A DNA stretch of 7,606 nucleotides from Anaerolineae bacterium (GTDB lineage: Bacteria; Chloroflexota; Anaerolineae; CG2-30-64-16): assembly GCA_025454565.1 (NCBI GenBank), contig JALOOE010000094.1:1-7606 (forward strand), read 5' to 3'. A program made the position numbers and the translations under genes. Of this stretch, positions 1-7,105 are shown in pieces (the first letter of the stretch is position 1; each line of letters begins with the position of its first letter). The notes under the pieces are model-generated. The model saw nothing but the letters and a program-made list of their open reading frames with translations, ran no database searches and was not told where the DNA came from.

Positions 1-1836
1 CACACCGACGACACCGCGCGCTGTCTTGAGCGGCATGTAGCGCACCGTTGCCGCCGGGAGCGTATCGGTGCCGCGGCCGGCAGCCTGCCCCTGCTTGAAT
101 GCCCACGCCGCCACCGCCAATTCGTTCTCGTCCTGCACGAAATCGGCGCTGGACGCTCGCGGCTGCAACTGATTGCCGACCGGCAGCAAAATGGCCGCCT
201 CCCGGCTGAAGGTCTCGTTGACGTGCCGGACGACAACCTGCAGGATGTCGTCCAACGCGCCGGCCCCAGCCAGATCACGACTGAGCTCATACAAGGCGAC
301 GGCCTGGATCTCACGATGACGGGCAGCCTCAGCTTGCTCCCGTGACCGGGCAGCCAGGGAGCTGATCACCAGGCTGACGACGAACAAGCCGATGAAGGTG
401 AAGATGTACTCGGTATCGGCAACGGTAAAAGTGAGACGAGGATCGACCAGAAAGAAATCGAACGCCAAGACACCGAGCGCTGAGGTCAGGATCGCAGGCC
501 CAAGACCCAGGTAAACTGCGGCTGCAACCACTGCGGCCAGGTAGAGCATTACCAGGTTGGTCGGTGAGATGATCCGGTGAATGGGCACACTGATCACTGT
601 GGTCACAGCCACCAAAGCCAGGCTCCACGCGTAGCGTTGCCAGGGGCGGTGTGGCCGGAACGATGTGCGCGACGCCGGCGGACCGCTTACGGCCTCGCCG
701 CTGATGACGTAGATGTCGATGTCGCGGCTGTGCGAAATCAGGCGATCGACCACGGTCCCGCGCAACAGATCGAGCCAGCGCGGGCGCACCGGCTTACCGG
801 CGATGACCTTCGTGATGTTGTGTTGTCGTGCGTAATCGAGAATCGTGTCAGCGACGTTCTGGCCCGGCAGTGTCGTGACACGGGCGCCCAACTCTTCAGC
901 CAATTGTAGAATGCGAGCCACCTGGTCGCGACCCGCTTGCGATAGACCGGCATCGCCCGGCGTTTCAACATAGACGGCGAACCACTCGGCCTTGAGTTCA
1001 TCCGCCAGACGGCGGGCTGTCCGCACCAGCCGTTCGCTCAGCGGGCTGGAGCTGATGCAGACCAGCAGCCGCTCGCCGGCCGGCCACGGGCCAGGGATAG
1101 CGCGAGTCTGCATGTAGGCGCGCATCTGCTCGTCAACGCGCTCGGCCGTACGCCGCAGGGCCAACTCGCGCAGGGCGGTCAGGTTGCCCATCCTGAAGAA
1201 GCGCTGGATGGCCTGCGCAGCCTGCGCGGGCACGTAGACCTTGCCCTCCTTGAGGCGCTGAAGCAGCTCCGGCGGCGGAAGATCGACCACCTCGATCGCA
1301 CTGGCTTCATCCAGGACGCTGTCGGGCACCTTTTCGCGCACCGTGACGCCGGTTATTTGCGCGACCACGTCGTTCAGGCTTTCCAGGTGCTGGACGTTCA
1401 TCGTCGTGTAGACGTCGATGCCGGCGTCCAACAACTCTGCAACATCAAGGTAACGCTTTGGATGCCGCGAGCCGGGGGCATTGGTATGCGCCAACTCATC
1501 CACCAGGACGAGCCGTGGACGCCGTGCTACGATGGCATCCACGTCCATTTCGGGTAACACAGTGCTCTGGTAGCTGATCTGACGTCGTGGGGTAACTTCA
1601 AGGCCGGCGACAAGCGCTTCCGTCTCAGCCCTACCGTGTGTTTCGACATAGCCGATGACCACATCCATGCCCTCATCTTGGCGCTGGTGCGCCGCTTCGA
1701 GCATGGCATAGGTCTTGCCGACGCCGGCCGCGTAGCCCAGAAAGATTTTCAGCGTGCCGCGCGCCTGGCGCGCCTCTTCCGCCTGGACGCGCGCCAGGAG
1801 TTCATCGGGGTTGGGACGGATGCGTTCGTCGGGCAT
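1..1836 (-). CDS. kdpD: KdpD, osmosensitive K+ channel sensor histidine kinase, C-terminus beyond the left edge (partial)
   Basis: Membrane sensor kinase that with KdpE controls kdp expression in response to K+ limitation. The frame is open for 612 codons from ATG 1836 to base 1, with no stop (E. coli KdpD is about 894 aa). Visible order: N-terminal KdpD domain with Walker A GYAAGVGKT (34-42), Walker B LVLVDE (109-114) followed by the family signature LAHTNAPGSRHPKR, then NVQHLESLNDVV and LKEGKVYVPAQA; a universal-stress-protein-like domain (about 256-378); four closely spaced hydrophobic segments typical of the KdpD membrane domain (about 403-497); a charged linker with ELSRDLAGAG; and the start of a GAF-like domain (about 510 on). 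The His-kinase and ATPase core would lie off the window and cannot be confirmed. ATG 1836 is preferred because GAGG lies about 7 nt upstream; an in-frame ATG at 1869 has no comparable site. The gene lies 73 nt after kdpC. Confidence 0.96.
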   Translation of the reverse strand, partial: MPDERIRPNPDELLARVQAEEARQARGTLKIFLGYAAGVGKTYAMLEAAHQRQDEGMDVVIGYVETHGRAETEALVAGLEVTPRRQISYQSTVLPEMDVDAIVARRPRLVLVDELAHTNAPGSRHPKRYLDVAELLDAGIDVYTTMNVQHLESLNDVVAQITGVTVREKVPDSVLDEASAIEVVDLPPPELLQRLKEGKVYVPAQAAQAIQRFFRMGNLTALRELALRRTAERVDEQMRAYMQTRAIPGPWPAGERLLVCISSSPLSERLVRTARRLADELKAEWFAVYVETPGDAGLSQAGRDQVARILQLAEELGARVTTLPGQNVADTILDYARQHNITKVIAGKPVRPRWLDLLRGTVVDRLISHSRDIDIYVISGEAVSGPPASRTSFRPHRPWQRYAWSLALVAVTTVISVPIHRIISPTNLVMLYLAAVVAAAVYLGLGPAILTSALGVLAFDFFLVDPRLTFTVADTEYIFTFIGLFVVSLVISSLAARSREQAEAARHREIQAVALYELSRDLAGAGALDDILQVVVRHVNETFSREAAILLPVGNQLQPRASSADFVQDENELAVAAWAFKQGQAAGRGTDTLPAATVRYMPLKTARGVVGV

Positions 1837-1851
1837 GGGTATCCTCACGAC

Positions 1852-1872
1852 GCATGACACATGACGCATGAT
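1852..1872. repeat. Three-copy heptamer tandem repeat in the kdpC-kdpD gap (array 1)
   Basis: On the plus strand the bases read GCATGAC, ACATGAC, GCATGAT back to back. It lies 15 bp upstream of the kdpD start and within its leader. In the minus-strand reading it contains the alternative in-frame kdpD ATG at 1869. Seen directly; any function is unknown. Confidence 0.75.
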
Positions 1873-1885
1873 GAACGTGGAGGGC

Positions 1886-1906
1886 GGTCATCGGTCGTTA
1901 GTCGTT
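1886..1906. repeat. Three-copy degenerate heptamer tandem repeat in the kdpC-kdpD gap (array 2)
   Basis: On the plus strand the bases read GGTCATC, GGTCGTT, AGTCGTT back to back; the last two copies share an exact GTCGTTA duplication (1894-1900 and 1901-1907). It begins 13 bp beyond array 1 and ends just past the kdpC stop codon. Its GTCAT core is the complement of the ATGAC core of array 1, so the two arrays may be related in opposite orientation. Confidence 0.7.
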
Positions 1907-1909
1907 AGG

Positions 1910-2488
1910 CTATTCTACCCTATCCAACGCCAGGTTCAACTTCAACACATTGACGCGCGGCTCACCCAACAGGCCAAGCTGCCGGCCTTCCGTGTTTTGC
2001 TCTACAAGCTGGGCGACGATGAGGGCATCGAGGCCGCGGGCGCGCGCCACTCGAGGCGCCTGGTACAACGCCGCGGCGATGCTGATGTGCGGGTCGAGTC
2101 CGCTGGCGGAGGCAGTCACCAGATCCACCGGTACCGGCGCGGTGTTGCCTGGATCGGCGGCCCGCAGAGCGGCGACACGCGCCTGCACGGCGTCGGTCAG
2201 TGCCGGGTTGCTCGGACCGAGGTTTGAGCCGGATGAGGCCGCGGCGTTGTAAGCAAACGGCGCGGTCGCAGACGGTCGCCCCCAAAAGTATTTGGGGGCA
2301 TCGAACGGCTGGCCGATCAGCGCAGAGCCCACGATGCGGCCATGCTGCTCGATCAAACTACCGGTGGCCTGCGCCGGAAAGATCATCTGCGCCAGCCCGG
2401 TCACGGCCAGCGGATAGAACAGTCCGGTCACGAGTGTGAATAAGGCCAACAATACGGCTGCCGGCCTGATAAGTGTCTTGAGCATCAT
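1910..2488 (-). CDS. kdpC: KdpC, accessory subunit of the K+-transporting P-type ATPase
   Basis: Small subunit of the KdpFABC complex, anchored by one N-terminal membrane helix with the rest outside the cytoplasm; it is needed for assembly and for high-affinity transport. The 192 residues match the usual length (E. coli 190). Visible: hydrophobic segment at about 8-34 (AAVLLALFTLVTGLFYPLAV), then the family motifs GSALIGQPF, YFWGRPSA, ASSGSNLGPSNP, PVDLVTASASGLDPHIS and the C-terminal LGEPRVNVLKLN. The start is a doublet of ATG codons (2488 and 2485), and either could be used. It follows the 105-aa ORF by only 6 nt and has no strong Shine-Dalgarno, so translation is probably coupled to that gene. 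All hallmark motifs are intact, and nothing suggests truncation. Confidence 0.98.
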   Translation of the reverse strand: MMLKTLIRPAAVLLALFTLVTGLFYPLAVTGLAQMIFPAQATGSLIEQHGRIVGSALIGQPFDAPKYFWGRPSATAPFAYNAAASSGSNLGPSNPALTDAVQARVAALRAADPGNTAPVPVDLVTASASGLDPHISIAAALYQAPRVARARGLDALIVAQLVEQNTEGRQLGLLGEPRVNVLKLNLALDRVE

Positions 2489-2494
2489 GTCTGC

Positions 2495-2812
2495 TTAATC
2501 GTCCGTGACACTGTGCCGGATAGGCACCGATTCCCATTCATCCGCAACCGCCGCATGAAGCCGGCGCGCGATACGTGGCGCCGATGCGTCCGAAGCGCCA
2601 TCTTCTCCGGCAAGTCTGCTACGCTCGACCAGCCGAGGATGAGCGTCAATCCAAGAGAGCGCCAGGGCGCAGACTATGTAGACAATTCCAGCCAACAAAA
2701 TGAGATGCCATGTCTGCGACATCGCGGCGTCAGCATCGATGACCAACAGCGCGATCATCAGCGGGACGAGCGCGTAGAGTCCCCACCACTTGGAAAATCG
2801 GTGCTTACCCAT
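2495..2812 (-). CDS. Small membrane protein of unknown function between kdpB and kdpC
   Basis: A 105-aa protein I do not recognise. Residues about 9-27 (WWGLYALVPLMIALLVIDA) and 34-56 (TWHLILLAGIVYIVCALALSWID) are strongly hydrophobic and predict two membrane helices joined by a short DADAAMSQ loop. The remaining 45 or so residues form a polar, charged tail (ERSRLAGEDGASDA... to SVTDD). It has the best ribosome binding site of the operon: AGGAGGT, overlapping the kdpB TAG stop, with 8 nt to the ATG. Its stop lies 6 nt before kdpC. The tight fit argues that it is a real, co-translated gene rather than a chance ORF. It could be an accessory or stabilising factor of the Kdp complex, but that is inferred from position only; kdpB and kdpC are directly adjacent in E. 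coli. Confidence 0.88.
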   Translation of the reverse strand: MGKHRFSKWWGLYALVPLMIALLVIDADAAMSQTWHLILLAGIVYIVCALALSWIDAHPRLVERSRLAGEDGASDASAPRIARRLHAAVADEWESVPIRHSVTDD

Positions 2813-2825
2813 AGATATTCACCTC

Positions 2826-4967
2826 CTATGCCAGCTTCAGAAGCGTCAGAAGCATGTCGATGAGCTTGATCCCGGCAAAGGGCGCAATCAGCCCGCCCAG
2901 GCCGTAGATCAGCAGGTTATCGCGCAGCAGTTGCGCGGCCGGCGCGGGGCGATAGCGTACGCCGCGCAGCGCCAGCGGGATCAGCGCGACGATGACGAGG
3001 GCATTGAAGATCACCGCCGACAGGATGGCGCTCGCAGGCGTCGCTAAGCGCATGAAGTTGAGCGCACCCAGTGCCGGGTAGGTTGACGCAAACGCCGCCG
3101 GGATGATCGCGAAGTACTTTGAAACGTCATTGGCGATGCTGAACGTGGTCAGCGCGCCGCGCGTCATCAACAACTGCTTGCCGATCTCGACGATCTCGAT
3201 CAGCTTGGTCGGGTTGCTGTCCAGGTCGATCATATTGGCGGCCTCGCGGGCGGGCTGCGTGCCGGTGTTCATCGCCACCGCCACATCAGCCTGGGCCAGC
3301 GCGGGCGCATCGTTCGTGCCGTCACCGGTCATCGCCACCAGCCGCCCACCCGCCTGATACTCGCGTATCAGCCTGAGCTTGGCTTCAGGCGTCGCCTGCG
3401 CCAGGAAATCATCGACGCCGGCCTCGGCCGCGATCGCCGCGGCCGTGAGTGGATTGTCGCCGGTGATCATCACTGTCTTGATGCCGATTCGGCGGAGCTG
3501 CGCAAACCGCTCCTTGATGCCGCCCTTGACGATGTCTTTGAGGTGGATCACGCCCAGCGCCTCGCCGTTACGAGCGACGACGAGCGGCGTGCCGCCGGTG
3601 CGGGCGATATCATCCACCAACGCGCTGAGGTCTGAAGGCGTGTGTCCGTTCCGACTCTGCATGTAAGCCAGCATCGTGTCGGGCGCGCCCTTGCGGATGC
3701 TCATGCCGTCCAGATCGACGCCGCTCATGCGCGTCTGTGCCGTGAACGGAATAAAGTGCATGCCCTCCGGCGCATCAGGCCCGGCGCCCACGGTCCGGCC
3801 GCGCAGACCGTACAACTCTTTCGCCAGCACTACGATGCTGCGGCCCTCCGGCGTCTCGTCAGCCAGCGACGACAATTGGGCGGCCTCAGCCAGCGCGCGC
3901 GCATCGCCCTGGCCCACCGGGATGAACGCCACCGCTTGCCGGTTGCCGAGGGTGATCGTGCCGGTCTTGTCGAGCAGCAGCACATCCACATCGCCCGCCG
4001 CTTCCACGGCCCGGCCCGACATGGCAATCACGTTGCGGCGGATCATGCGATCCATGCCGGAGATGCCGATGGCCGAGAGCAGCCCGCCGATGGTGGTTGG
4101 GATCAGGCAGACCAGCAGGGCGACCAGAACGGTGATCGTCACCGGCATCCCCTGGCCGGCGGCGTCGACGCTGTAAAGCGAGAAGGGCAGCAAGGTCATA
4201 CACACCACCAGGAAGATGATCGTGAAAGCAGCCAGCAGGATGTTCAGCGCGATCTCGTTGGGGGTCTTCTGCCGTTTGGCGCCTTCGATCAGCCCGATCA
4301 TGCGATCCAGGAAGCCTTCACCCGGATCGGCAGTCACGCGCACGACGAGCCAATCCGAGAGCACGCGCGTGCCGCCGGTGACCGCGCTGCGATCGCCGCC
4401 TGATTCGCGAATCACCGGGGCGGATTCGCCTGTCACGGCGCTTTCGTCCACTGAGGCGATCCCCTCGACCACTTCGCCGTCGGCGGCGATGATATCGCCC
4501 GCCTCAACCAGGACGGTATCTCCGCGGCGCAATGCCGCAGAGGAGACCAGCTCGTAGGGCGCAGGCTGCAGGTGAGTAGGCTGCGCGTGGTCACCGGTCG
4601 ACCTTTGACCTTCAACCTGCACTCGTTTAGCCTGCGTCTCCTGGCGCGTGCGGCGCAACGCCTCGGCCTGGGCCTTACCGCGGCCTTCGGCAAGAGCTTC
4701 CGAGAAATTGGCGAACAGCACGGTGAACCACAGCCACGTCGCGACCCAGCCAATGAAGCCGGTCGCAGCCTCGCCGTTGCCCAGCAGCGCCTGAAGCCAC
4801 AAGAAAGTAGTCAGCGCGCTGCCAACCTCGACGACGAACATGACCGGATTGCGCGCCATCCAGCGCGGGTTGAGCTTGACGAACGCGTCCATCAGCGCCC
4901 GGCGGTAGAGGCTCCGGGCGCTGATGGCAGGGTGTTTCACAGAAGGCGATAGCGATTGAGCGGTCAT
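2826..4967 (-). CDS. kdpB: KdpB, catalytic P-type ATPase subunit of the K+ transporter
   Basis: Hydrolyses ATP in the cytoplasm and drives K+ import through KdpA. The 713 residues are somewhat more than in E. coli (682). Visible in order: N-terminal membrane helices after NPVMFVVEVGSALTT; actuator domain with VEAGDIIAADGEVVEG and TGES (Ser182, equivalent to the inhibitory phosphoserine Ser162 of E. coli); the membrane motif VCLIPTTIGGLLSAIG; phosphorylation site DKTGTIT (Asp333); nucleotide-binding KGAP (Lys426); TGDNPLTAAAIA; hinge GDGTNDAPAL (Asp549, Asp553); then C-terminal helices. All catalytic residues are present. The extra length is mostly a longer polar linker before the actuator core (about 108-137) and a slightly longer loop after the fourth helix. 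It starts 4 nt after the kdpA stop without a clear Shine-Dalgarno, so translation is probably coupled to kdpA. Confidence 0.99.
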   Translation of the reverse strand: MTAQSLSPSVKHPAISARSLYRRALMDAFVKLNPRWMARNPVMFVVEVGSALTTFLWLQALLGNGEAATGFIGWVATWLWFTVLFANFSEALAEGRGKAQAEALRRTRQETQAKRVQVEGQRSTGDHAQPTHLQPAPYELVSSAALRRGDTVLVEAGDIIAADGEVVEGIASVDESAVTGESAPVIRESGGDRSAVTGGTRVLSDWLVVRVTADPGEGFLDRMIGLIEGAKRQKTPNEIALNILLAAFTIIFLVVCMTLLPFSLYSVDAAGQGMPVTITVLVALLVCLIPTTIGGLLSAIGISGMDRMIRRNVIAMSGRAVEAAGDVDVLLLDKTGTITLGNRQAVAFIPVGQGDARALAEAAQLSSLADETPEGRSIVVLAKELYGLRGRTVGAGPDAPEGMHFIPFTAQTRMSGVDLDGMSIRKGAPDTMLAYMQSRNGHTPSDLSALVDDIARTGGTPLVVARNGEALGVIHLKDIVKGGIKERFAQLRRIGIKTVMITGDNPLTAAAIAAEAGVDDFLAQATPEAKLRLIREYQAGGRLVAMTGDGTNDAPALAQADVAVAMNTGTQPAREAANMIDLDSNPTKLIEIVEIGKQLLMTRGALTTFSIANDVSKYFAIIPAAFASTYPALGALNFMRLATPASAILSAVIFNALVIVALIPLALRGVRYRPAPAAQLLRDNLLIYGLGGLIAPFAGIKLIDMLLTLLKLA

Positions 4968-4971
4968 TGGG

Positions 4972-6714
4972 TCACATTCCCATCATCAACTGTTCCACGA
5001 CTGGCCCCAACGCCAGGGCAGGTAAGAAACTCAGTGCGCCGACGGTGATGACAATCGCAATCAGCCAGCCAACAAATAACGGCGTGGTCGTGGGCAACGT
5101 GCCCGCGCCGGCGGGTACGTGCTTCTTGGCAACCACCGAGCCTGCGATAGCCAGGGTCGGGATGATCAGCCAATAGCGCGCAACCAGCATCACCACGCCG
5201 AGCGCCAGGTTGTAGAATGGCGTGTTTGCACTGAGTCCGGCGAAGGCGCTGCCGTTGTTGTTGCCCGCCGACGAAAAGGCATACAGCACTTCGCTGAAGC
5301 CGTGCGGCCCAGGGTTGAGGATTCCGGCGCGACCCGCAGGACTCAGCACTGCCAGCGCCGTACCGAGCAGCACCAGCATCGGTGGGAGGAGGATCACCAG
5401 CGCAGCCATCTTCATCTCGTAGGCTTCGATCTTCTTGCCCAGGTACTCAGGGGTGCGGCCCACCATCAGACCGGCGACGAACACGGCCACGATCACGAAC
5501 GCCAGCATCCCGTACAGCCCGGAGCCGACGCCGCCGTAGACCACTTCGCCAAGCTGGATCAGCCACATCGCGGCCAGCCCGCCGAGCGGCGTCAGCGAGT
5601 CGTGCATCGCGTTCACCGAGCCATTGGACGCCGCTGTGGTCGCCGTGGCCCACAAGGCGGAGTTGGCGATGCCGAAGCGCGCCTCTTTGCCTTCCATGTT
5701 GCCGCCGGGTTGGACGGAACTGGCAGCCTGATCGACGCCGAACGCAGCGAGGGCCGGGTTGCCCTGCTGCTCGGCCCAGACGGCGAGCCCCAGGATCAGC
5801 ACAAAGAGGATCGTCATCGCAGCGAGGATGCTCCAGCCCTGGCGCGTGTCGCCGATCATCTTGCCGAAGGTGTAGCACAGCGCGGCCGGAATCAGCATGA
5901 TCGCCAGCATTTCCAGCAAGTTGGATAGCGGCGTGGGGTTCTCGAACGGATGCGCCGAGTTGGCATTGAAGAAGCCGCCGCCATTGGTGCCTAACTGCTT
6001 GATCGCGATCTGCGACGCGGCCGGGCCGACGGCAAGCATCTGCTGTGTGACTGCTTGTCCATCAGCGTCTACGGTCGGCTGCACAAGGGGCGTGGCCTGA
6101 TACGAGCCGAAGGTCTGCACGACCCCTTGCGAAACGAGCAAGAGCGAGAGCACAAACGCGAGTGGCAACAAAATGTAGAGCGTCCCGCGCGTCAAATCGA
6201 TCCAGAAGTTGCCGATGGTCCGGGCGGAACGGCGCATGAACCCGCGCGCCAGCGCGACCAGCACGGCCATTCCCGTGGCGGCCGAGACGAAGTTCTGGAC
6301 CGTCAACGCAAGCATCTGCGTCATCGTGCTCATCGTGGATTCGCCGCCGTAGCCCTGCCAGTTGGTGTTGGTGATGAAGCTTGCGGCGGTGTTGAAGGAC
6401 GAGTCGGGCGTAACGGCCCCAAAGCCTTGCGGATTCAGGGGCAGGAAGCCCTGGATCCGCTGCAAGATGTAAACGACCCCCCATCCCAGCAGGTTGAACG
6501 CCAGCACGGCGAGCGCGTAGCCCTGCCAGCCCATCTCGGCATTGGAGTTGACCCCGGCGGCGCGATAGAACAGTTGCTCGACGGGCGCCAACACAGGGTG
6601 CAGGAAGGTCCGCTCGCCGGTGTAGACGCGCGCCATGTAGGCGCCCAATGGCCTGACGAGTAACAGCAAGATCACCGGGTATAGAGCCAACTGCAGCCAA
6701 CTGCTCGCGCTCAT
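4972..6714 (-). CDS. kdpA: KdpA, K+-binding and translocating subunit of the Kdp ATPase
   Basis: Integral membrane subunit related to the SKT potassium transporters; it selects and conducts K+. From ATG 6714 it has 580 residues (E. coli 557) and many hydrophobic segments, expected to form the family's ten helices. Filter-region motifs are all visible: TNTNWQ (115-120), GTNGGGFFNANSAHPFENP (from 242), AASNGSVNAMHDS (about 360-372) and SSAGNNNGSAFAG (481-493), plus GRTPEYLGKKIEAYEMK and NPGPHGFSEVLYAFS. The frame stays open upstream to ATG 6798, but those 28 residues are merely kdpF read in another frame. ATG 6714 has GGAGAAG just upstream, overlaps the kdpF stop as ATGA, and gives a normal KdpA N-terminus (MSASSWLQLALYPVILLLL). 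It ends 4 nt before kdpB. Confidence 0.98.
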   Translation of the reverse strand: MSASSWLQLALYPVILLLLVRPLGAYMARVYTGERTFLHPVLAPVEQLFYRAAGVNSNAEMGWQGYALAVLAFNLLGWGVVYILQRIQGFLPLNPQGFGAVTPDSSFNTAASFITNTNWQGYGGESTMSTMTQMLALTVQNFVSAATGMAVLVALARGFMRRSARTIGNFWIDLTRGTLYILLPLAFVLSLLLVSQGVVQTFGSYQATPLVQPTVDADGQAVTQQMLAVGPAASQIAIKQLGTNGGGFFNANSAHPFENPTPLSNLLEMLAIMLIPAALCYTFGKMIGDTRQGWSILAAMTILFVLILGLAVWAEQQGNPALAAFGVDQAASSVQPGGNMEGKEARFGIANSALWATATTAASNGSVNAMHDSLTPLGGLAAMWLIQLGEVVYGGVGSGLYGMLAFVIVAVFVAGLMVGRTPEYLGKKIEAYEMKMAALVILLPPMLVLLGTALAVLSPAGRAGILNPGPHGFSEVLYAFSSAGNNNGSAFAGLSANTPFYNLALGVVMLVARYWLIIPTLAIAGSVVAKKHVPAGAGTLPTTTPLFVGWLIAIVITVGALSFLPALALGPVVEQLMMGM

Positions 6715-6803
6715 CCGAACTTCTCCGGCTGCAAAAGCGCAACCCACAGGTAGACCAACAAAGCCAATGCCACGACTCCCGACAGCAGATAGAGCCAATT
6801 CAC
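6711..6803 (-). CDS. kdpF: KdpF, single-helix stabilising subunit of the Kdp ATPase
   Basis: A 30-aa peptide starting with GTG: MNWLYLLSGVVALALLVYLW, then VALLQPEKFG. One membrane helix followed by the ending LLQPEKF is the typical KdpF pattern (E. coli KdpF is 29 aa and ends ALINAEAF). In the family KdpF sits against KdpA and stabilises the complex. The start is supported by AAGGAG 8 nt upstream, which overlaps the stop of the preceding small ORF. The TGA stop overlaps the kdpA ATG (ATGA), so the genes are translationally coupled. Its small size and GTG start make it easy to miss. Confidence 0.93.
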   Translation of the reverse strand: MNWLYLLSGVVALALLVYLWVALLQPEKFG

Positions 6804-6816
6804 GAGGTCATCTCCT

Positions 6817-6912
6817 TCAGCCACTCGCAGCCAACCGCTCGCAGATCAGCACGAGGCCCCAACTGGCCGCGAAAAAGGCCAGCACAACACCCAAGAGCAA
6901 CAGATCAGCCAT
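6817..6912 (-). CDS. Small single-helix membrane ORF upstream of kdpF
   Basis: A 31-aa ORF, MADLLLLGVVLAFFAASWGL then VLICERLAASG. Residues 3-23 are strongly hydrophobic and predict one membrane helix, followed by a short ending with CERL. It is preceded by GGGGGTG about 6-7 nt before the ATG. Its TGA runs directly into the kdpF ribosome binding site (TGAAGGAG), leaving 13 nt to the kdpF GTG. This arrangement mirrors that at the kdpB/105-aa ORF junction and supports a genuine gene. From memory, comparable short peptides ending in C(E/D)RL occur before kdpF in other bacteria, but I cannot verify this here. A role as an extra Kdp subunit or a translational leader is inference. Confidence 0.7.
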   Translation of the reverse strand: MADLLLLGVVLAFFAASWGLVLICERLAASG

Positions 6913-6993
6913 TGAGACACCCCCATCCGCTGCACAGTCAACCCGCCAGCCGCCGGCGCCTGTGGAAGCGACCTCAATGTACTCCCAAATCGC

Positions 6994-7041
6994 GTCAATC
7001 AGGGGACAAGAAAGGGGTGGAGGAGGTCAAGAAATCGTCAA
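6994..7041 (-). promoter_or_regulatory. Phased TTGAC/TTGTC direct repeats upstream of the kdp operon
   Basis: Read on the minus strand, TTGAC begins at 7041 and 7030, TTGTC at 7009 and TTGAC at 6998, giving spacings of 11, 21 and 11 bp. The central pair extends to a 10-bp near-identical repeat, TTTCTTGACC (7034-7025) and TTTCTTGTCC (7013-7004), exactly 21 bp apart. A further TTGAC begins at 6941. Spacing in whole helical turns suggests binding of a regulator on one face of the DNA. KdpE is the obvious candidate, but the sites do not resemble the AT-rich E. coli KdpE site. Confidence 0.4.
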
Positions 7042-7076
7042 TTGTGCATCGGGGTCTTCGGTGTTCATTCTTGACT

Positions 7077-7105
7077 CCGATAGGCGCGTCTGCGACTCAA
7101 GGCAA
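7077..7105 (-). promoter_or_regulatory. Weak candidate sigma-70-type promoter for the kdp operon
   Basis: Minus-strand TTGCCT (7105-7100) and TATCGG (7082-7077) are separated by 17 bp. They match the -35 and -10 consensus at 4/6 and 3/6 positions. If used, transcription would start near 7070, upstream of the TTGAC repeats, leaving a leader of about 160 nt. No better pair was found, so this is tentative. Confidence 0.18.

Noticed and set aside
1837..1869. In-frame upstream ATG at 1869 as the kdpD start
   Set aside because: It would add 11 residues encoded by the heptamer repeat and lacks a clear ribosome binding site, whereas ATG 1836 has GAGG at good spacing.
3642..4403. Plus-strand open frame of 253 codons opposite kdpB
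   Set aside because: It is fully antisense to the conserved ATPase core, its composition is rich in His, Gln and Arg as expected from the complement of GC-rich codons, and it has no recognisable motif.
5119..5928. Plus-strand open frame of 269 codons opposite kdpA
   Set aside because: Antisense shadow of kdpA with the same His/Gln/Arg-rich composition and no domain.
6055..6663. Plus-strand open frame of 202 codons opposite the kdpA N-terminal half
   Set aside because: Antisense shadow; no motif and no reason to prefer it over kdpA.
6913..7080. Possible c-di-AMP (ydaO-type) or other riboswitch in the kdp leader
   Set aside because: Such elements precede K+ transport genes in some bacteria, but I see none of the conserved sequence blocks or a matching long-range fold here.
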